Assembly (NCBI RefSeq): GCF_900101985.1
Contig: NZ_FNAR01000024.1
Coordinates: forward strand, 1-37,999
Reading direction: 5' to 3'
Length of the DNA stretch: 37,999 nucleotides
Source of the DNA: Bhargavaea beijingensis
GTDB taxonomy: Bacteria; Bacillota; Bacilli; Bacillales_A; Planococcaceae
The stretch's first letter is position 1. The number at the start of each line of letters is the position of its first letter. The translations under genes were made by a program, and so were the position numbers. The notes beneath the pieces are model-generated. The model made no database searches and was not told the origin of the DNA. It saw only the letters and a program-made list of their open reading frames with translations. This document shows, piece after piece, positions 1 through 7,312 of this stretch.

Positions 1-63
1 AGCTGGGAGAGCATCTGCCTTACAAGCAGAGGGTCGGCGGTTCGAACCCGTCATCCTCCACCA
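1..63 (+). tRNA. tRNA-Val (TAC), 5' end missing
   Basis: The window starts inside the D arm. The anticodon loop CTTACAA (anticodon TAC), the T arm GGTTCGAACCC, the 3' acceptor strand ATCCTCC, discriminator A and encoded CCA are all present. The first ~13 bases lie outside the window. It is the first visible member of a 13-gene tRNA cluster in the usual Bacillales order. Confidence 0.95.
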
Positions 64-81
64 TGTAATATTTGTAGTGTG

Positions 82-97
82 ATCGCGGAGTGGAGCA
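82..97 (+). repeat. Orphan copy of the tRNA-fMet 5' end
   Basis: The 16 bases ATCGCGGAGTGGAGCA recur exactly at 194-209, where they span the 5' end and D-arm start of the initiator tRNA gene. At 82-97 no anticodon or T arm follows. This looks like a truncated duplicate tRNA start, or the scar of a small insertion or deletion (98-193 is unassigned). Confidence 0.7.
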
Positions 98-195
98 ACG
101 AGCAGTGCAATGGCTGCGAGTTACACCGACAGCGAAGCGTAAGGTGTCAATGCATCAAGCGCGCAGAAATACCAGTGAGCAATCTATATGATTAT

Positions 196-270
196 CGCGG
201 AGTGGAGCAGTGGCAGCTCGTCGGGCTCATAACCCGAAGGTCGCAGGTTCGAATCCTGCCTCCGCAACCA
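196..270 (+). tRNA. tRNA-fMet (CAT), initiator
   Basis: Anticodon CAT in loop CTCATAA. Initiator hallmarks are visible: C1 opposite A72 (unpaired acceptor end) and three consecutive G-C pairs in the anticodon stem (GGG/CCC). The CCA is encoded. Confidence 0.97.
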
Positions 271-272
271 AT

Positions 273-348
273 GGTCCCGTGGTGTAGCGGTTAACATGCC
301 TGCCTGTCACGCAGGAGATCGCGGGTTCGATTCCCGTCGGGACCGCCA
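273..348 (+). tRNA. tRNA-Asp (GTC)
   Basis: Acceptor GGTCCCG/CGGGACC, anticodon GTC in CTGTCAC, discriminator G and encoded CCA. A GUN anticodon, so a substrate for queuosine at position 34 (see queG). Confidence 0.97.
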
Positions 349-358
349 TTTTTTATAC

Positions 359-434
359 GGCTTGGTAGCTCAGTCGGTAGAGCAAAGGACTGAAAATCCT
401 TGTGTCGGCGGTTCGATTCCGTCCCAAGCCACCA
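359..434 (+). tRNA. tRNA-Phe (GAA)
   Basis: Acceptor GGCTTGG/CCAAGCC, anticodon GAA in CTGAAAA, discriminator A and encoded CCA. Confidence 0.97.
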
Positions 435-437
435 TCT

Positions 438-513
<76 letters not shown>

Positions 514-518
514 CCCAT

Positions 519-602
519 GGAGGGGTAGCGAAGTGGCTAAACGCGGCGGACTGTAAATCCGCTCCTTCGGGTTCGGCAGTTCGAATCTGCCCCCCTCCAC
601 CA
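519..602 (+). tRNA. tRNA-Tyr (GTA)
   Basis: Class II tRNA (84 nt) with a long variable arm. Acceptor GGAGGGG/CCCCTCC, anticodon GTA in CTGTAAA, encoded CCA. Expected queuosine substrate. Confidence 0.97.
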
Positions 603-607
603 TGCAT

Positions 608-681
608 AGGGGCATAGTTTAACGGTAAAACAGAGGTCTCCAAAACCTCCGTTGTGGGTTCGATTCCTACTGCCCCTGCCA
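608..681 (+). tRNA. tRNA-Trp (CCA)
   Basis: Acceptor AGGGGCA/TGCCCCT, anticodon CCA in CTCCAAA, discriminator G and encoded CCA. Confidence 0.97.
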
Positions 682-692
682 TTATTGACTGC

Positions 693-769
693 GGCGATTG
701 TGGCGAAGTGGTTAACGCATCGGATTGTGGTTCCGACACTCGTGGGTTCGATTCCCATCAGTCGCCCCA
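693..769 (+). tRNA. tRNA-His (GTG), copy 1
   Basis: The extra G(-1) at 693 faces C73, the mark of tRNA-His. Acceptor GCGATTG/CAGTCGC, anticodon GTG, encoded CCA. A second copy follows at 819-895; the two differ by paired changes in the acceptor (A-T versus G-C) and anticodon stems (T-A versus C-G). Confidence 0.96.
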
Positions 770-818
770 TTTCATCGTGAACCTCAAGGTCTCCGGGGGT
801 CAATCAATTTTATACTGT

Positions 819-895
819 GGCGGTTGTGGCGAAGTGGTTAACGCACCGGATTGTGGTTCCGGCATTCGTGGGTTCGATTCCCATCAGCCGCCCCA
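819..895 (+). tRNA. tRNA-His (GTG), copy 2
   Basis: G(-1) at 819. Acceptor GCGGTTG/CAGCCGC, anticodon GTG, encoded CCA. Separated from copy 1 by a 49-bp spacer (770-818). Having two adjacent tRNA-His genes departs from the usual single copy at this place in Bacillus clusters. Confidence 0.96.
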
Positions 896-896
896 T

Positions 897-968
897 TGGG
901 GTATAGCCAAGCGGTAAGGCAACGGACTTTGACTCCGTCATTCGTTGGTTCGAATCCAGCTACCCCAG
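897..968 (+). tRNA. tRNA-Gln (TTG), CCA not encoded
   Basis: Acceptor TGGGGTA/TACCCCA, anticodon TTG in CTTTGAC. The gene ends at discriminator G968 and is followed by TTT, so CCA must be added after transcription. All complete neighbours encode CCA. Confidence 0.95.
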
Positions 969-973
969 TTTTT

Positions 974-1049
974 GCGGAAGTAGTTCAGTGGCTAGAATAC
1001 CACCTTGCCAAGGTGGGGGTCGCGGGTTCGAATCCCGTCTTCCGCTCCA
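974..1049 (+). tRNA. tRNA-Gly (GCC)
   Basis: Acceptor GCGGAAG/CTTCCGC, anticodon GCC in TTGCCAA, discriminator T and encoded CCA. Confidence 0.97.
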
Positions 1050-1058
1050 TTTTTTTTC

Positions 1059-1132
1059 GGCGGCATAGCCAAGCGGTAAGGCAAGGGACTGCAACTCCCT
1101 TATCACCGGTTCGATTCCGGTTGCCGCCTCCA
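1059..1132 (+). tRNA. tRNA-Cys (GCA)
   Basis: Acceptor GGCGGCA/TGCCGCC, anticodon GCA in CTGCAAC, discriminator T and encoded CCA. Confidence 0.97.
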
Positions 1133-1163
1133 TTTTTTTATTTCTGCCTGATATTTCAATCAT

Positions 1164-1248
1164 GCCGGTGTGGCGGAATTGGCAGACGCGCACGACTCAA
1201 AATCGTGTTCCTTACGGAGTGTCGGTTCGATCCCGACCACCGGTACCA
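1164..1248 (+). tRNA. tRNA-Leu (CAA)
   Basis: Class II tRNA with a long variable arm. Anticodon CAA in loop CTCAAAA, acceptor GCCGGTG/CACCGGT (G1-T72 wobble), encoded CCA. Last gene of the cluster. Leu(CAA) is a known target of the 2'-O-methyltransferase TrmL, encoded at 11421-11891. Confidence 0.96.
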
Positions 1249-1266
1249 ACGACTATACTTATGACA

Positions 1267-1295
1267 CGGCACCTGCTTCTGCAGGTGCCGTTTTT
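1267..1295 (+). terminator. Terminator of the tRNA cluster
   Basis: Ten-base perfect stem CGGCACCTGC/GCAGGTGCCG with a TTCT loop and a T5 tract, 18 bases after tRNA-Leu. Confidence 0.92.
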
Positions 1296-1343
1296 CTATA
1301 CGTTTTTGGCTTGTCCTTTTCTGTCTGTTCCGAGCACCAAAGC

Positions 1344-1385
1344 AAAACCGCTTTCCCTCTGTGTACAGGGGGGAAGCGGTTTTTT
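1344..1385. terminator. Bidirectional terminator, tRNA cluster / DUF6143-like gene
   Basis: Stem AAAACCGCTT.../...AAGCGGTTTT with A and T runs on both sides. It lies just past the 3' end of the minus-strand gene at 1405-1968 and also backs up the tRNA terminator. Confidence 0.8.
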
Positions 1386-1404
1386 CGTTGATCTGCGATT
1401 TGAA

Positions 1405-1968
1405 TCACTGCCATTTGTCCGTTCGGCGATTCTTTTTTATCTTTTCTTCAAACCAGCCGAATGCAATTTCGGCCCGTATGATTCCGTTAGCAGGTGCAAT
1501 AAGAACAATCGTAAAGGAACCGTTGGGCGGAAAAATAAACTTTCCGTCCTCATCACTGGCTAACGTACTCTTTGGGGGAACAATCCTCCTAAATGCCATG
1601 ACTCCTTTTTCCGGTATACCTCGGACTCCCTCTGCGTAAGCGATCTTTACTTCAGGTTCGGGAAGCGGGAAAAGTGCCGTGTTTGCAGGCGTCACTTTTC
1701 TTGAGATTTTTGACTCTCCAAAGGGAAGAGCATTAAACCAAATCTCTGCTTCAACGGACAGGTCGGAATGATTGGTAATGGTGAATGCATTTACAAAGAG
1801 ATCGATACCGGATTTAAAGGGGTTGATTAACCCGCCCCACGCATTTTTTCCTTTTCCCACACTAATGCGCTCCGTTTGACCGACGAAATACCGTCCCTCC
1901 AGCGATTGATATAAGGGATTGGGGATGTTCACCGTTTTGCTCAATGGTTCCTGATCAGACCGTTCCAT
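1405..1968 (-). CDS. DUF6143-like conserved protein
   Basis: 187 residues with no signal peptide or membrane segment visible. Its sequence pattern (YFVGQTE, KNAWGGL near residues 40-47, a VTPANTAL block, IVPPKSTL, EDGKFIFPP, a final AFGWFEE) matches what I remember of the DUF6143 family of Bacillales, whose function is unknown. The repeated beta-rich segments and ITNHSD-type motif suggest a small beta-sandwich, which is inference. A good ribosome binding site (AGAGGAGG) sits 7-8 bases before the ATG. The gene stands alone, convergent with the tRNA cluster and ending at the bidirectional terminator. Confidence 0.75.
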   Translation of the reverse strand: MERSDQEPLSKTVNIPNPLYQSLEGRYFVGQTERISVGKGKNAWGGLINPFKSGIDLFVNAFTITNHSDLSVEAEIWFNALPFGESKISRKVTPANTALFPLPEPEVKIAYAEGVRGIPEKGVMAFRRIVPPKSTLASDEDGKFIFPPNGSFTIVLIAPANGIIRAEIAFGWFEEKIKKNRRTDKWQ

Positions 1969-2347
1969 ACCATATTCCTCCTCTCTAAAGGATATGAAAC
2001 AGAAATGAAGAGGATTGGACGAGTGTCTTCATTCAACAACTCGCCTAGCCTTATAAGAAATGACAAGTTCTATGTATCCAGAATGTAACAGACGAGGTTT
2101 GTGCAAGGTTACAGTGTGGCTGGCCGTGTATCTCCGGGTACCGTTTCCTCTCGACTTCTCTGTGGATGTGCCGGAAGTGTCCGGAAATTCCTGAACCGCT
2201 TGAAACACCATAGAAGACCAGGCATTATAAAGTTTTGGAGTGGGTCAGCAAAGTCAGTGGAAACCGGCTTTCTGTGCCCATTTCCTGTGACCTCAAAAGA
2301 CTTAAAATGATATTGCTGAATTAGAGATGTTAAAGGGGCAATAAACA
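1969..2347. other. Intergenic region without a convincing gene
   Basis: Both strands hold only short open frames without ribosome binding sites. It should contain the promoter of the minus-strand gene ending at 1405; a weak candidate is GATACA-N17-TATAAG on the minus strand near 2050-2085. Nothing else is recognisable. Confidence 0.5.
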
Positions 2348-2374
2348 GGGCGCTCCCGTTTAGCGGGAACGCCC
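2348..2374 (-). terminator. Hairpin terminator after ddh
   Basis: Stem GGGCG-C-TCCCG / CGGGA-A-CGCCC (one internal mismatch) with loop TTTAG, followed on the minus strand by a T-rich TGTTTATTG. It lies 34 bases past the ddh stop. Confidence 0.65.
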
Positions 2375-2408
2375 TTTGATGATAAATGTCGGTAAGGCTT
2401 CTTCTATC

Positions 2409-3395
2409 TTACAAGAAGTCTTTTCTCAGCTCTTCTGCAGAACGAGGCGAAATGTAGCCCGGTGCGATATCATAGACGGTTTTGGCGCCGTACTGCTTGT
2501 CCAGGCTCATCCGGTGTGCGGCCCTTGCGTAGGCGACGAGGACGCTTGCCGTGAACTCCGGATTGCTGTCGAGTTTCAGGGAGAACTCATAGATCTGCTT
2601 GTTGCCGTCCCCGGTGTTGCCGCCACGGATCACGAATCCGCCGTGAGGGGCTTTGGAGTGGTCACGCTTTAGTTCTTCTTCGTTGATGAAGTTGACTTCC
2701 GTGTCATAATCGGCAAAGTAGTTCGGCATCGTCTTGATCTCGTTTTCGATCGCTGCCTGGTCGGCACCTTCTTCGGGGACGATGTAGCAGACGCGGCGGT
2801 GCTTTTCTGCTGTCGATAATTCAGGGTTTTCCCCGCTGCGCACTTTTTCCATTGCCGCATCTGCGGGGATGGTGTACTGCACGCCGTTTTTAACGCCGCT
2901 CACACGGCGCACAGCGTCGGAGTGGCCTTGGCTGAGGCCCTTGCCCCAGAATGTGTAGTTCTCACCGTTAGGCAGGATGGCATCGGCCATGACGCGGTTG
3001 ATGGAGAAGAGGCCCGGATCCCAGCCGACGGAGATAATGGCAGTCGTGTTGTTTTTTGCGGCCGCCTCATTGACGCTTTGATAGAACTCGGGGATCTTCG
3101 CATGGGTATCAAAGCTGTCTACTGTGTTGAACATGCTGGCAAAATGCGGCGTCTGTTCCGGCAGGTCATGTGCCGAGCCGCCGCAAAGCACCATCACATC
3201 GATTTTATCCTGATAGCCGGCTGCCTCGGATATGTGGGCAACATGAATGGATGGATCATCCGGATTCAGGGATTCCGGTTCTCTTCTCGTGAAGATGGCG
3301 ACAAGCTCCATATCCGGCGACTGCCGGATGGCTGCGACTGCACCTTTTCCGAGATTTCCGTACCCGACGATGCCGATTCTGATTTTCGATTCCAT
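2409..3395 (-). CDS. ddh: meso-diaminopimelate D-dehydrogenase
   Basis: 328 residues, the usual length for Ddh (320-326 in Corynebacterium and Lysinibacillus). The enzyme makes meso-2,6-diaminopimelate from tetrahydrodipicolinate, ammonia and NADPH in one step, bypassing the acylated DapD/DapE route to lysine and peptidoglycan precursors. Seen: an N-terminal Rossmann motif IGIVGYGNLGKG, a SVGWDPGLFS block near the middle, FWGKGLSQGHSDAVRR, and a C-terminal HGGFVIRGGNTG block, all typical of the family. An ATG 15 bases upstream is in frame, but the ribosome binding site GGGAGA lies between the two, so the start at 3395 is preferred. Monocistronic, with its own terminator. It fits a cell wall with diaminopimelate or lysine. 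Confidence 0.95.
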   Translation of the reverse strand: MESKIRIGIVGYGNLGKGAVAAIRQSPDMELVAIFTRREPESLNPDDPSIHVAHISEAAGYQDKIDVMVLCGGSAHDLPEQTPHFASMFNTVDSFDTHAKIPEFYQSVNEAAAKNNTTAIISVGWDPGLFSINRVMADAILPNGENYTFWGKGLSQGHSDAVRRVSGVKNGVQYTIPADAAMEKVRSGENPELSTAEKHRRVCYIVPEEGADQAAIENEIKTMPNYFADYDTEVNFINEEELKRDHSKAPHGGFVIRGGNTGDGNKQIYEFSLKLDSNPEFTASVLVAYARAAHRMSLDKQYGAKTVYDIAPGYISPRSAEELRKDFL

Positions 3396-3641
3396 ATTCT
3401 CATCTCCCAATACCTAAAGTTGTTCGCTTCATTCTCAATCGACCCGGACTTCATTGTTCGAAGCTTTTCGGAATTCAGGGTTTTCCTATTATAGCATTAG
3501 CGGAATGGTGTGATAAATAAAGATGGCCAAAAAGCTTCCGAGAATAGGAGGGGATCTTCTCTTGGGCAGGAACCGATTCTTGGCGGACTCGTGCCGGACC
3601 GTATACACTATAATCAACAACAAGTTGAACGGAGCAATCTA

Positions 3642-3881
3642 ATGGAACCGAATGTCATCATCTATACGAACACCCTTTGTCCGGTATGTGCAATGGTCCG
3701 GAATTTTCTCGATGATCACGACATCCCGTATTCGGAAGTGAATGTCGACTTGCATCCGATCGAGATGCTGAAACTGATCGGCAAAACCCGCCGGCTGACC
3801 GTGCCGCAGACATCCGTCAATGGCACATTCATATCCGGATTCGATCCTGTCGGCATCCTTAAGCTGATTCACCCGACCTGA
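3642..3881 (+). CDS. Glutaredoxin-family protein
   Basis: 79 residues forming one thioredoxin-fold glutaredoxin domain. The redox motif is CPVC (C13 and C16) and the cis-proline motif is TVPQT (P55), followed by the GGFD-like ISGFDP. This NrdH/glutaredoxin type reduces disulfides or mixed disulfides in the cytoplasm; the exact partner is not evident. The start is chosen at the ATG preceded by ACGGAG; the frame is open further upstream but without a better site. A TATAAT hexamer at 3609-3614 could be its -10 box, though no good -35 is visible at the right distance. Confidence 0.85.
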   Translation: MEPNVIIYTNTLCPVCAMVRNFLDDHDIPYSEVNVDLHPIEMLKLIGKTRRLTVPQTSVNGTFISGFDPVGILKLIHPT

Positions 3882-3959
3882 GCACCCGCTTATTGTTTAG
3901 CTTTCTGCCCGAATGGGTAGAAGTTATGTATTGGAAGGAAAGAAGGCAGGTGAACGCTA

Positions 3960-4082
3960 TTGACACGTCAATGGAACTTTATCATCGAAAATAAACTCAT
4001 CACCGTTTACGGGAAGGATTCCCGCCAGGCGGAAGAGCAGGCGAGAGAACTATTTAGCGAATTACAAGAAACTGAGCAGTGA
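3960..4082 (+). CDS. Small hypothetical protein, TTG start
   Basis: 40 residues starting MTRQWNFIIE and ending in a charged helix (RQAEEQARELFSELQE). The TTG start is preceded by GGCAGGTGA at normal spacing, and the gene is followed three bases later by a clean intrinsic terminator. Both support a real gene. Not recognised. It lies between the glutaredoxin and SDR genes on the same strand. The first ten residues look like a beta strand pair and the rest a helix (inference). Confidence 0.6.
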   Translation: MTRQWNFIIENKLITVYGKDSRQAEEQARELFSELQETEQ

Positions 4083-4084
4083 GG

Positions 4085-4111
4085 CACTGTCCATGATGGG
4101 CGGTGTTTTTT
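4085..4111 (+). terminator. Terminator of the small gene at 3960
   Basis: Stem CACTGTCC/GGGCGGTG with loop ATGAT and six T residues. Confidence 0.85.
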
Positions 4112-4129
4112 ACATTTTGGTGAAATGGA

Positions 4130-4157
4130 GGTTTCCCGCTCGCTTAAGCGGGAAACC
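4130..4157. other. Inverted repeat upstream of the SDR gene
   Basis: Eleven-base perfect arms GGTTTCCCGCT (4130-4140) and AGCGGGAAACC (4147-4157) around a 6-base spacer. No T run follows, so it is a candidate operator or mRNA leader hairpin rather than a terminator. It is 44 bases before the SDR start. Confidence 0.6.
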
Positions 4158-4200
4158 CTGTATATCCTTAAAGAGAACAGAATCAATGGAGGGATACATG

Positions 4201-4935
4201 ATGAACAAGTTGGAAGGAAAAGTTGCAATTGTAACAGGCGGTGCACGGGGCATGGGCGAATCCCATGTACGGAAATTCGTGGATGAGGGCGCGAAGGTGG
4301 TCCTGACAGATTTGAATGAAGAAGGCGGCCGCGCACTGGCTGAAGAACTGGGCGAGTCCGTCCGGTTTGTCAGGCAGGATGTAACAAAGGCAGAGGACTG
4401 GCAGGCTGTGATCGAGGAAGCGGAAGCGGCGTTCGGCCCGGTTCAGATTCTCGTCAATAATGCCGGCATCAGCATGGCAAAGACGATTTTTGACCTGACG
4501 GAGGAAGAGTATCGCAAAATTGTGGACATCAACCAGATATCCGTCTTCCTTGGCATCAAAGCGGTTATCCCGTCGATGCAGAAAGCCGGCGGCGGTTCGA
4601 TCGTCAACATTTCCTCAATGAACGGACTGGTCGGAGGCGCGCCGGGTTATACGGATACGAAGTTTGCCGTTCGTGGTCTCACCAAGGCAGCTGCACTTCA
4701 GCTGGCTGGACTTGGAATCCGCGTCAACTCGGTCCACCCTGGCGTGATCGAGACGCCGATGGTGACAAAGGGGGATGCGGTCGACCAGATCAAAGAATTT
4801 GCCAAGCATATTCCGCTCAAACGTGTCGCGAAATCGGAAGAAGTCTCGAACATGGTGCTGTTCCTTGCGTCGGATGACTCCAGCTACTCTACAGGATCGG
4901 AATTTGTCATCGACGGCGGCTTGACCGCAATGTAA
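4201..4935 (+). CDS. Short-chain dehydrogenase/reductase
   Basis: 244 residues, a classical SDR. Seen: cofactor motif TGGARGMG (12-19), NNAG (86-89), catalytic S139, Y150 and K154 (YTDTK), and a C-terminal SEFVIDGG. The D37 after strand 2 (VLTDLNE) suggests preference for NAD(H). The closest named groups are glucose 1-dehydrogenase, 3-oxoacyl-ACP reductase-like and 3-alpha/20-beta hydroxysteroid dehydrogenase-like SDRs; the substrate cannot be told from sequence. Of two adjacent ATGs, the second (4201) is seven bases from GGAGGG and is chosen. A leader inverted repeat lies upstream and a bidirectional terminator downstream. Confidence 0.9.
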   Translation: MNKLEGKVAIVTGGARGMGESHVRKFVDEGAKVVLTDLNEEGGRALAEELGESVRFVRQDVTKAEDWQAVIEEAEAAFGPVQILVNNAGISMAKTIFDLTEEEYRKIVDINQISVFLGIKAVIPSMQKAGGGSIVNISSMNGLVGGAPGYTDTKFAVRGLTKAAALQLAGLGIRVNSVHPGVIETPMVTKGDAVDQIKEFAKHIPLKRVAKSEEVSNMVLFLASDDSSYSTGSEFVIDGGLTAM

Positions 4936-4945
4936 ATCATGAAAG

Positions 4946-4976
4946 AAGCTGCCTGCAACCGCGGGCAGCTTTTTTC
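4946..4976. terminator. Bidirectional terminator, SDR / cupin
   Basis: Eleven-base stem AAGCTGCCTGC/GCGGGCAGCTT (one T-G pair) with loop AACC and a T7 tract on the plus strand. Between convergent genes. Confidence 0.9.
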
Positions 4977-4987
4977 TGTTAATTGGG

Positions 4988-5515
4988 TTACTTGGCTTCC
5001 TTGGCATCCGCTTTTGTCGGATGGACGGTGCCGGCCGGATGCTGCGGTGGGGCATAGATGGAATAGAGTTTGATCGGAACCGGGCCTGTATTGGTGAAGT
5101 TATGATAATAGCCGGCAGGGATGATGAATGCATCATCTTCTGTGATATGCCGGGTGAACTCCGGCCGGTCCGGAGTACGGCCCATTTGGACGATGCCCTG
5201 ACCTTGCTCGACTCTCACGAACTGGTCGGTACCCGGGTGGATTTCCTGGCCGATGTCTCCTCCGGGAGGAATGCTCATCAATGTTACCTGCAAGTGTTTG
5301 CCGGTCCATATTGTTGTCCGGAAGTTCGGGTTGGCGAGAGCGGCTTCATAAGTATCAACGACGTAAGGGCGTTTGCCGTGATCACGGAATAAGGTCGGAG
5401 TGCCTGGGTGCCGGTACCCGGCAGCAGGATCCATTCCGGTCATCCAAGGGCCGGAAACAGGCATCGGTGTCCACATTCCGCAAGAACAGGGAGAAGGAAA
5501 CGGCGGGTGTCCCAT
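4988..5515 (-). CDS. Cupin-domain protein
   Basis: 175 residues from the ATG at 5515. A TTG two codons upstream (5521) is better placed from AAGGAAG and may be the true start. The first ~30 residues are rich in Pro, Met, Cys and Gly (GHPPFPSPCSCGMWTPMP). The cupin core follows: HLQVTLMSIPPGGDIGQEIHPGTDQF supplies the first motif with its Glu and His, and IIPAGYYHNFTNTG the second with His. This small single-domain cupin is common in Firmicutes and is often labelled mannose-6-phosphate isomerase-like, although function is not established. Convergent with the SDR gene and divergent from the drug exporter. Confidence 0.85.
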   Translation of the reverse strand: MGHPPFPSPCSCGMWTPMPVSGPWMTGMDPAAGYRHPGTPTLFRDHGKRPYVVDTYEAALANPNFRTTIWTGKHLQVTLMSIPPGGDIGQEIHPGTDQFVRVEQGQGIVQMGRTPDRPEFTRHITEDDAFIIPAGYYHNFTNTGPVPIKLYSIYAPPQHPAGTVHPTKADAKEAK

Positions 5516-5585
5516 AAACAAACCATTCACTTCCTTTTTCTGATGTCCCGATAGCCTATGCGCGAAAGCCGGAATTTGTCCGGAA

Positions 5586-5614
5586 TGGGCAGAGGATTGT
5601 TTTTCACTTATACT
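5586..5614 (+). promoter_or_regulatory. Candidate promoter of the DHA2 exporter
   Basis: TGGGCA-N17-TATACT, ending 37 bases before the ATG at 5652. Confidence 0.4.
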
Positions 5615-5651
5615 GACGGTATCACCATGCTGAAGAAAAGAGGAAATCCCC

Positions 5652-7079
5652 ATGCAGCAATCTGAACAGTCTGCGGGTCTTCCCGCATACAACCGGACGG
5701 TCATTTTAATCGTCCTGATCACGGGGGCGTTTGTGGCCCTGCTGAATCAGACGCTGCTGATTGTGGCGCTGCCGCCTATCATGAACGATTTCTCCATTGA
5801 CGCCAATCTGGCACAATGGGTGACAACCGCTTACCTGCTGACCAACGGAATCCTGATTCCGGTCACTGCGTTTCTGATTGAACGTTTTTCAAGCAGGCGG
5901 CTGCTGTTGGCCGCAAGCGCCCTGTTTGCTGCAGGTACGCTCGTCGCGTCCGTTGCCCCGAGCTTTTTCTTTTTGCTGGTCGCGCGTGTGATCCAAGCGG
6001 CCGGAGCGGGGATGATGATGCCGCTTATGCAGACGATCCTTCTGACGATTTTCCCGGTAAACCGGCGCGGCTCCGTTATGGGTCTTGTCGGGCTGGCCAT
6101 CGGATTCGCCCCGGCCATCGGACCGACGCTGGGCGGCTGGGTGCTGAGCTTCGGTTCCTGGCGGATGCTCTTTACTATCGTCTTGCCTCTGGCCGTGCTG
6201 CATCTGATTGCCGTGGTCTTTTTCATGAAGAATGTCACCCGGCAGCGTCCGGTCAGGATTGACCATCTGTCCGTCGTTCTCTCGACGCTCGGCTTCGGCG
6301 GCCTGCTGTATGCCTTCAGCAGTATCGGCGGGGAAGGGTGGCTAAGCCTGACCGTGCTGATTTCCACGGCGGTCGGTGCCGCGGCACTGTTCTTGTTTAT
6401 CCGCCGGCAGTTGTCACTGGAGACACCGATCCTGAATTTCAGCGTATTCCGGTCGCGTGTTTACCGGCTGATCATACCGATGGGCATGATCACTTTCGCG
6501 CTCCTGATCGGCACTGAGACGCTGCTTCCGCTTTATATCCAGAATGTCCGCGGCGGGACGGCGTTCGAGTCCGGACTGCTGCTGTTGCCTGGCGCCATTG
6601 CCATGGGGGCGATGTCTCCGTTTTCCGGCCGGATTTTCGACCGGTTCGGAGCAGGGTGGCTCGTCGTCACCGGGTTTGCCCTCCAGGTCGTGACGACGGT
6701 GCCGTTCGTCCTCATGACGCCGGACACACCGCTCGTCCTCCTGGGGCTCGTTTTCGGCCTCCGGATGCTCGGCCTGTCGATGCTGATGATGCCGCTCAGT
6801 ACGGCGGGAATCAACTCGCTGCCCGGCAAGCTCATTCCCCACGGCACCGCAATGGACAATACGTTCCGGCAGATCGGGGGATCGATCGGAACGGCTCTTC
6901 TCGTTTCCATCATGACGGGTACGGCAGTTGCCATACAGCCGATGCCGGACCCTCCGCCGAGTGCGCTCATGACCGGAGTCCGTGTGGCTTTCCTCATGGG
7001 TGGCATCCTGGCTGTGGCCGGATTCATCCTGGCACTCCGGCTGAAAAAACTTCCCGCCGCATCCGTGCCCGGAGAATAA
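5652..7079 (+). CDS. MFS drug exporter, DHA2 (EmrB/QacA) family
   Basis: 475 residues and about 14 hydrophobic segments, the size of the DHA2 drug:proton antiporters such as Bacillus LmrB. Seen: LNQTLLIVALPPI in the first segment; the D-(x)-WVTTAYLLTNGILIP stretch of helix 2 typical of DHA2; antiporter motif C in helix 5 (GLAIGFAPAIGPTLGGW); and MPLSTAGINSLP and GTAMDNTFRQIGGSIGTALLV in the C-terminal half. It sits in the cytoplasmic membrane and likely expels hydrophobic drugs; the substrate is unknown. Ribosome binding site AGAGGAAA. No regulator is adjacent. A strong terminator follows. Confidence 0.92.
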   Translation: MQQSEQSAGLPAYNRTVILIVLITGAFVALLNQTLLIVALPPIMNDFSIDANLAQWVTTAYLLTNGILIPVTAFLIERFSSRRLLLAASALFAAGTLVASVAPSFFFLLVARVIQAAGAGMMMPLMQTILLTIFPVNRRGSVMGLVGLAIGFAPAIGPTLGGWVLSFGSWRMLFTIVLPLAVLHLIAVVFFMKNVTRQRPVRIDHLSVVLSTLGFGGLLYAFSSIGGEGWLSLTVLISTAVGAAALFLFIRRQLSLETPILNFSVFRSRVYRLIIPMGMITFALLIGTETLLPLYIQNVRGGTAFESGLLLLPGAIAMGAMSPFSGRIFDRFGAGWLVVTGFALQVVTTVPFVLMTPDTPLVLLGLVFGLRMLGLSMLMMPLSTAGINSLPGKLIPHGTAMDNTFRQIGGSIGTALLVSIMTGTAVAIQPMPDPPPSALMTGVRVAFLMGGILAVAGFILALRLKKLPAASVPGE

Positions 7080-7130
7080 GCGCCCCGTGCCTGTGGAAAT
7101 GGACCAAGCATACCGGCCGGGTTAACCCAC

Positions 7131-7166
7131 CGGCCTCTTCCCTGCTAACAGGGAGGAGGCCGTTTT
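7131..7166 (+). terminator. Terminator of the DHA2 exporter gene
   Basis: Fourteen-base stem CGGCCTCTTCCCTG/CAGGGAGGAGGCCG with loop CTAA, then TTTT. Confidence 0.88.
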
Positions 7167-7251
7167 GTCGTTCGTGTGGCGTTCCTTGTCATTGATCCGA
7201 TACAGCATCGGCCATATTAGAAAACAGACCGTTCCCATTCATCGAAAGATA

Positions 7252-7279
7252 TTGAGTTATCTGTCTCGAGTGATAAAAT
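7252..7279 (+). promoter_or_regulatory. Candidate promoter of the CstA-family gene
   Basis: TTGAGT-N16-TAAAAT, 34 bases before the ATG. Confidence 0.4.
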
Positions 7280-7312
7280 TGGGCCATACAACAGAGAGAA
7301 GGGGATGGACAG

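Noticed and set aside
3396-3410. Upstream ATG of ddh at 3410
   Set aside because: The ribosome binding site GGGAGA would fall inside the coding region; 3395 fits better.
3523-3642. A 39-codon frame (MAKKLPRIGG...) ending TAATG at the glutaredoxin start
   Set aside because: The overlap would suit translational coupling, but there is no ribosome binding site and the composition is not distinctive.
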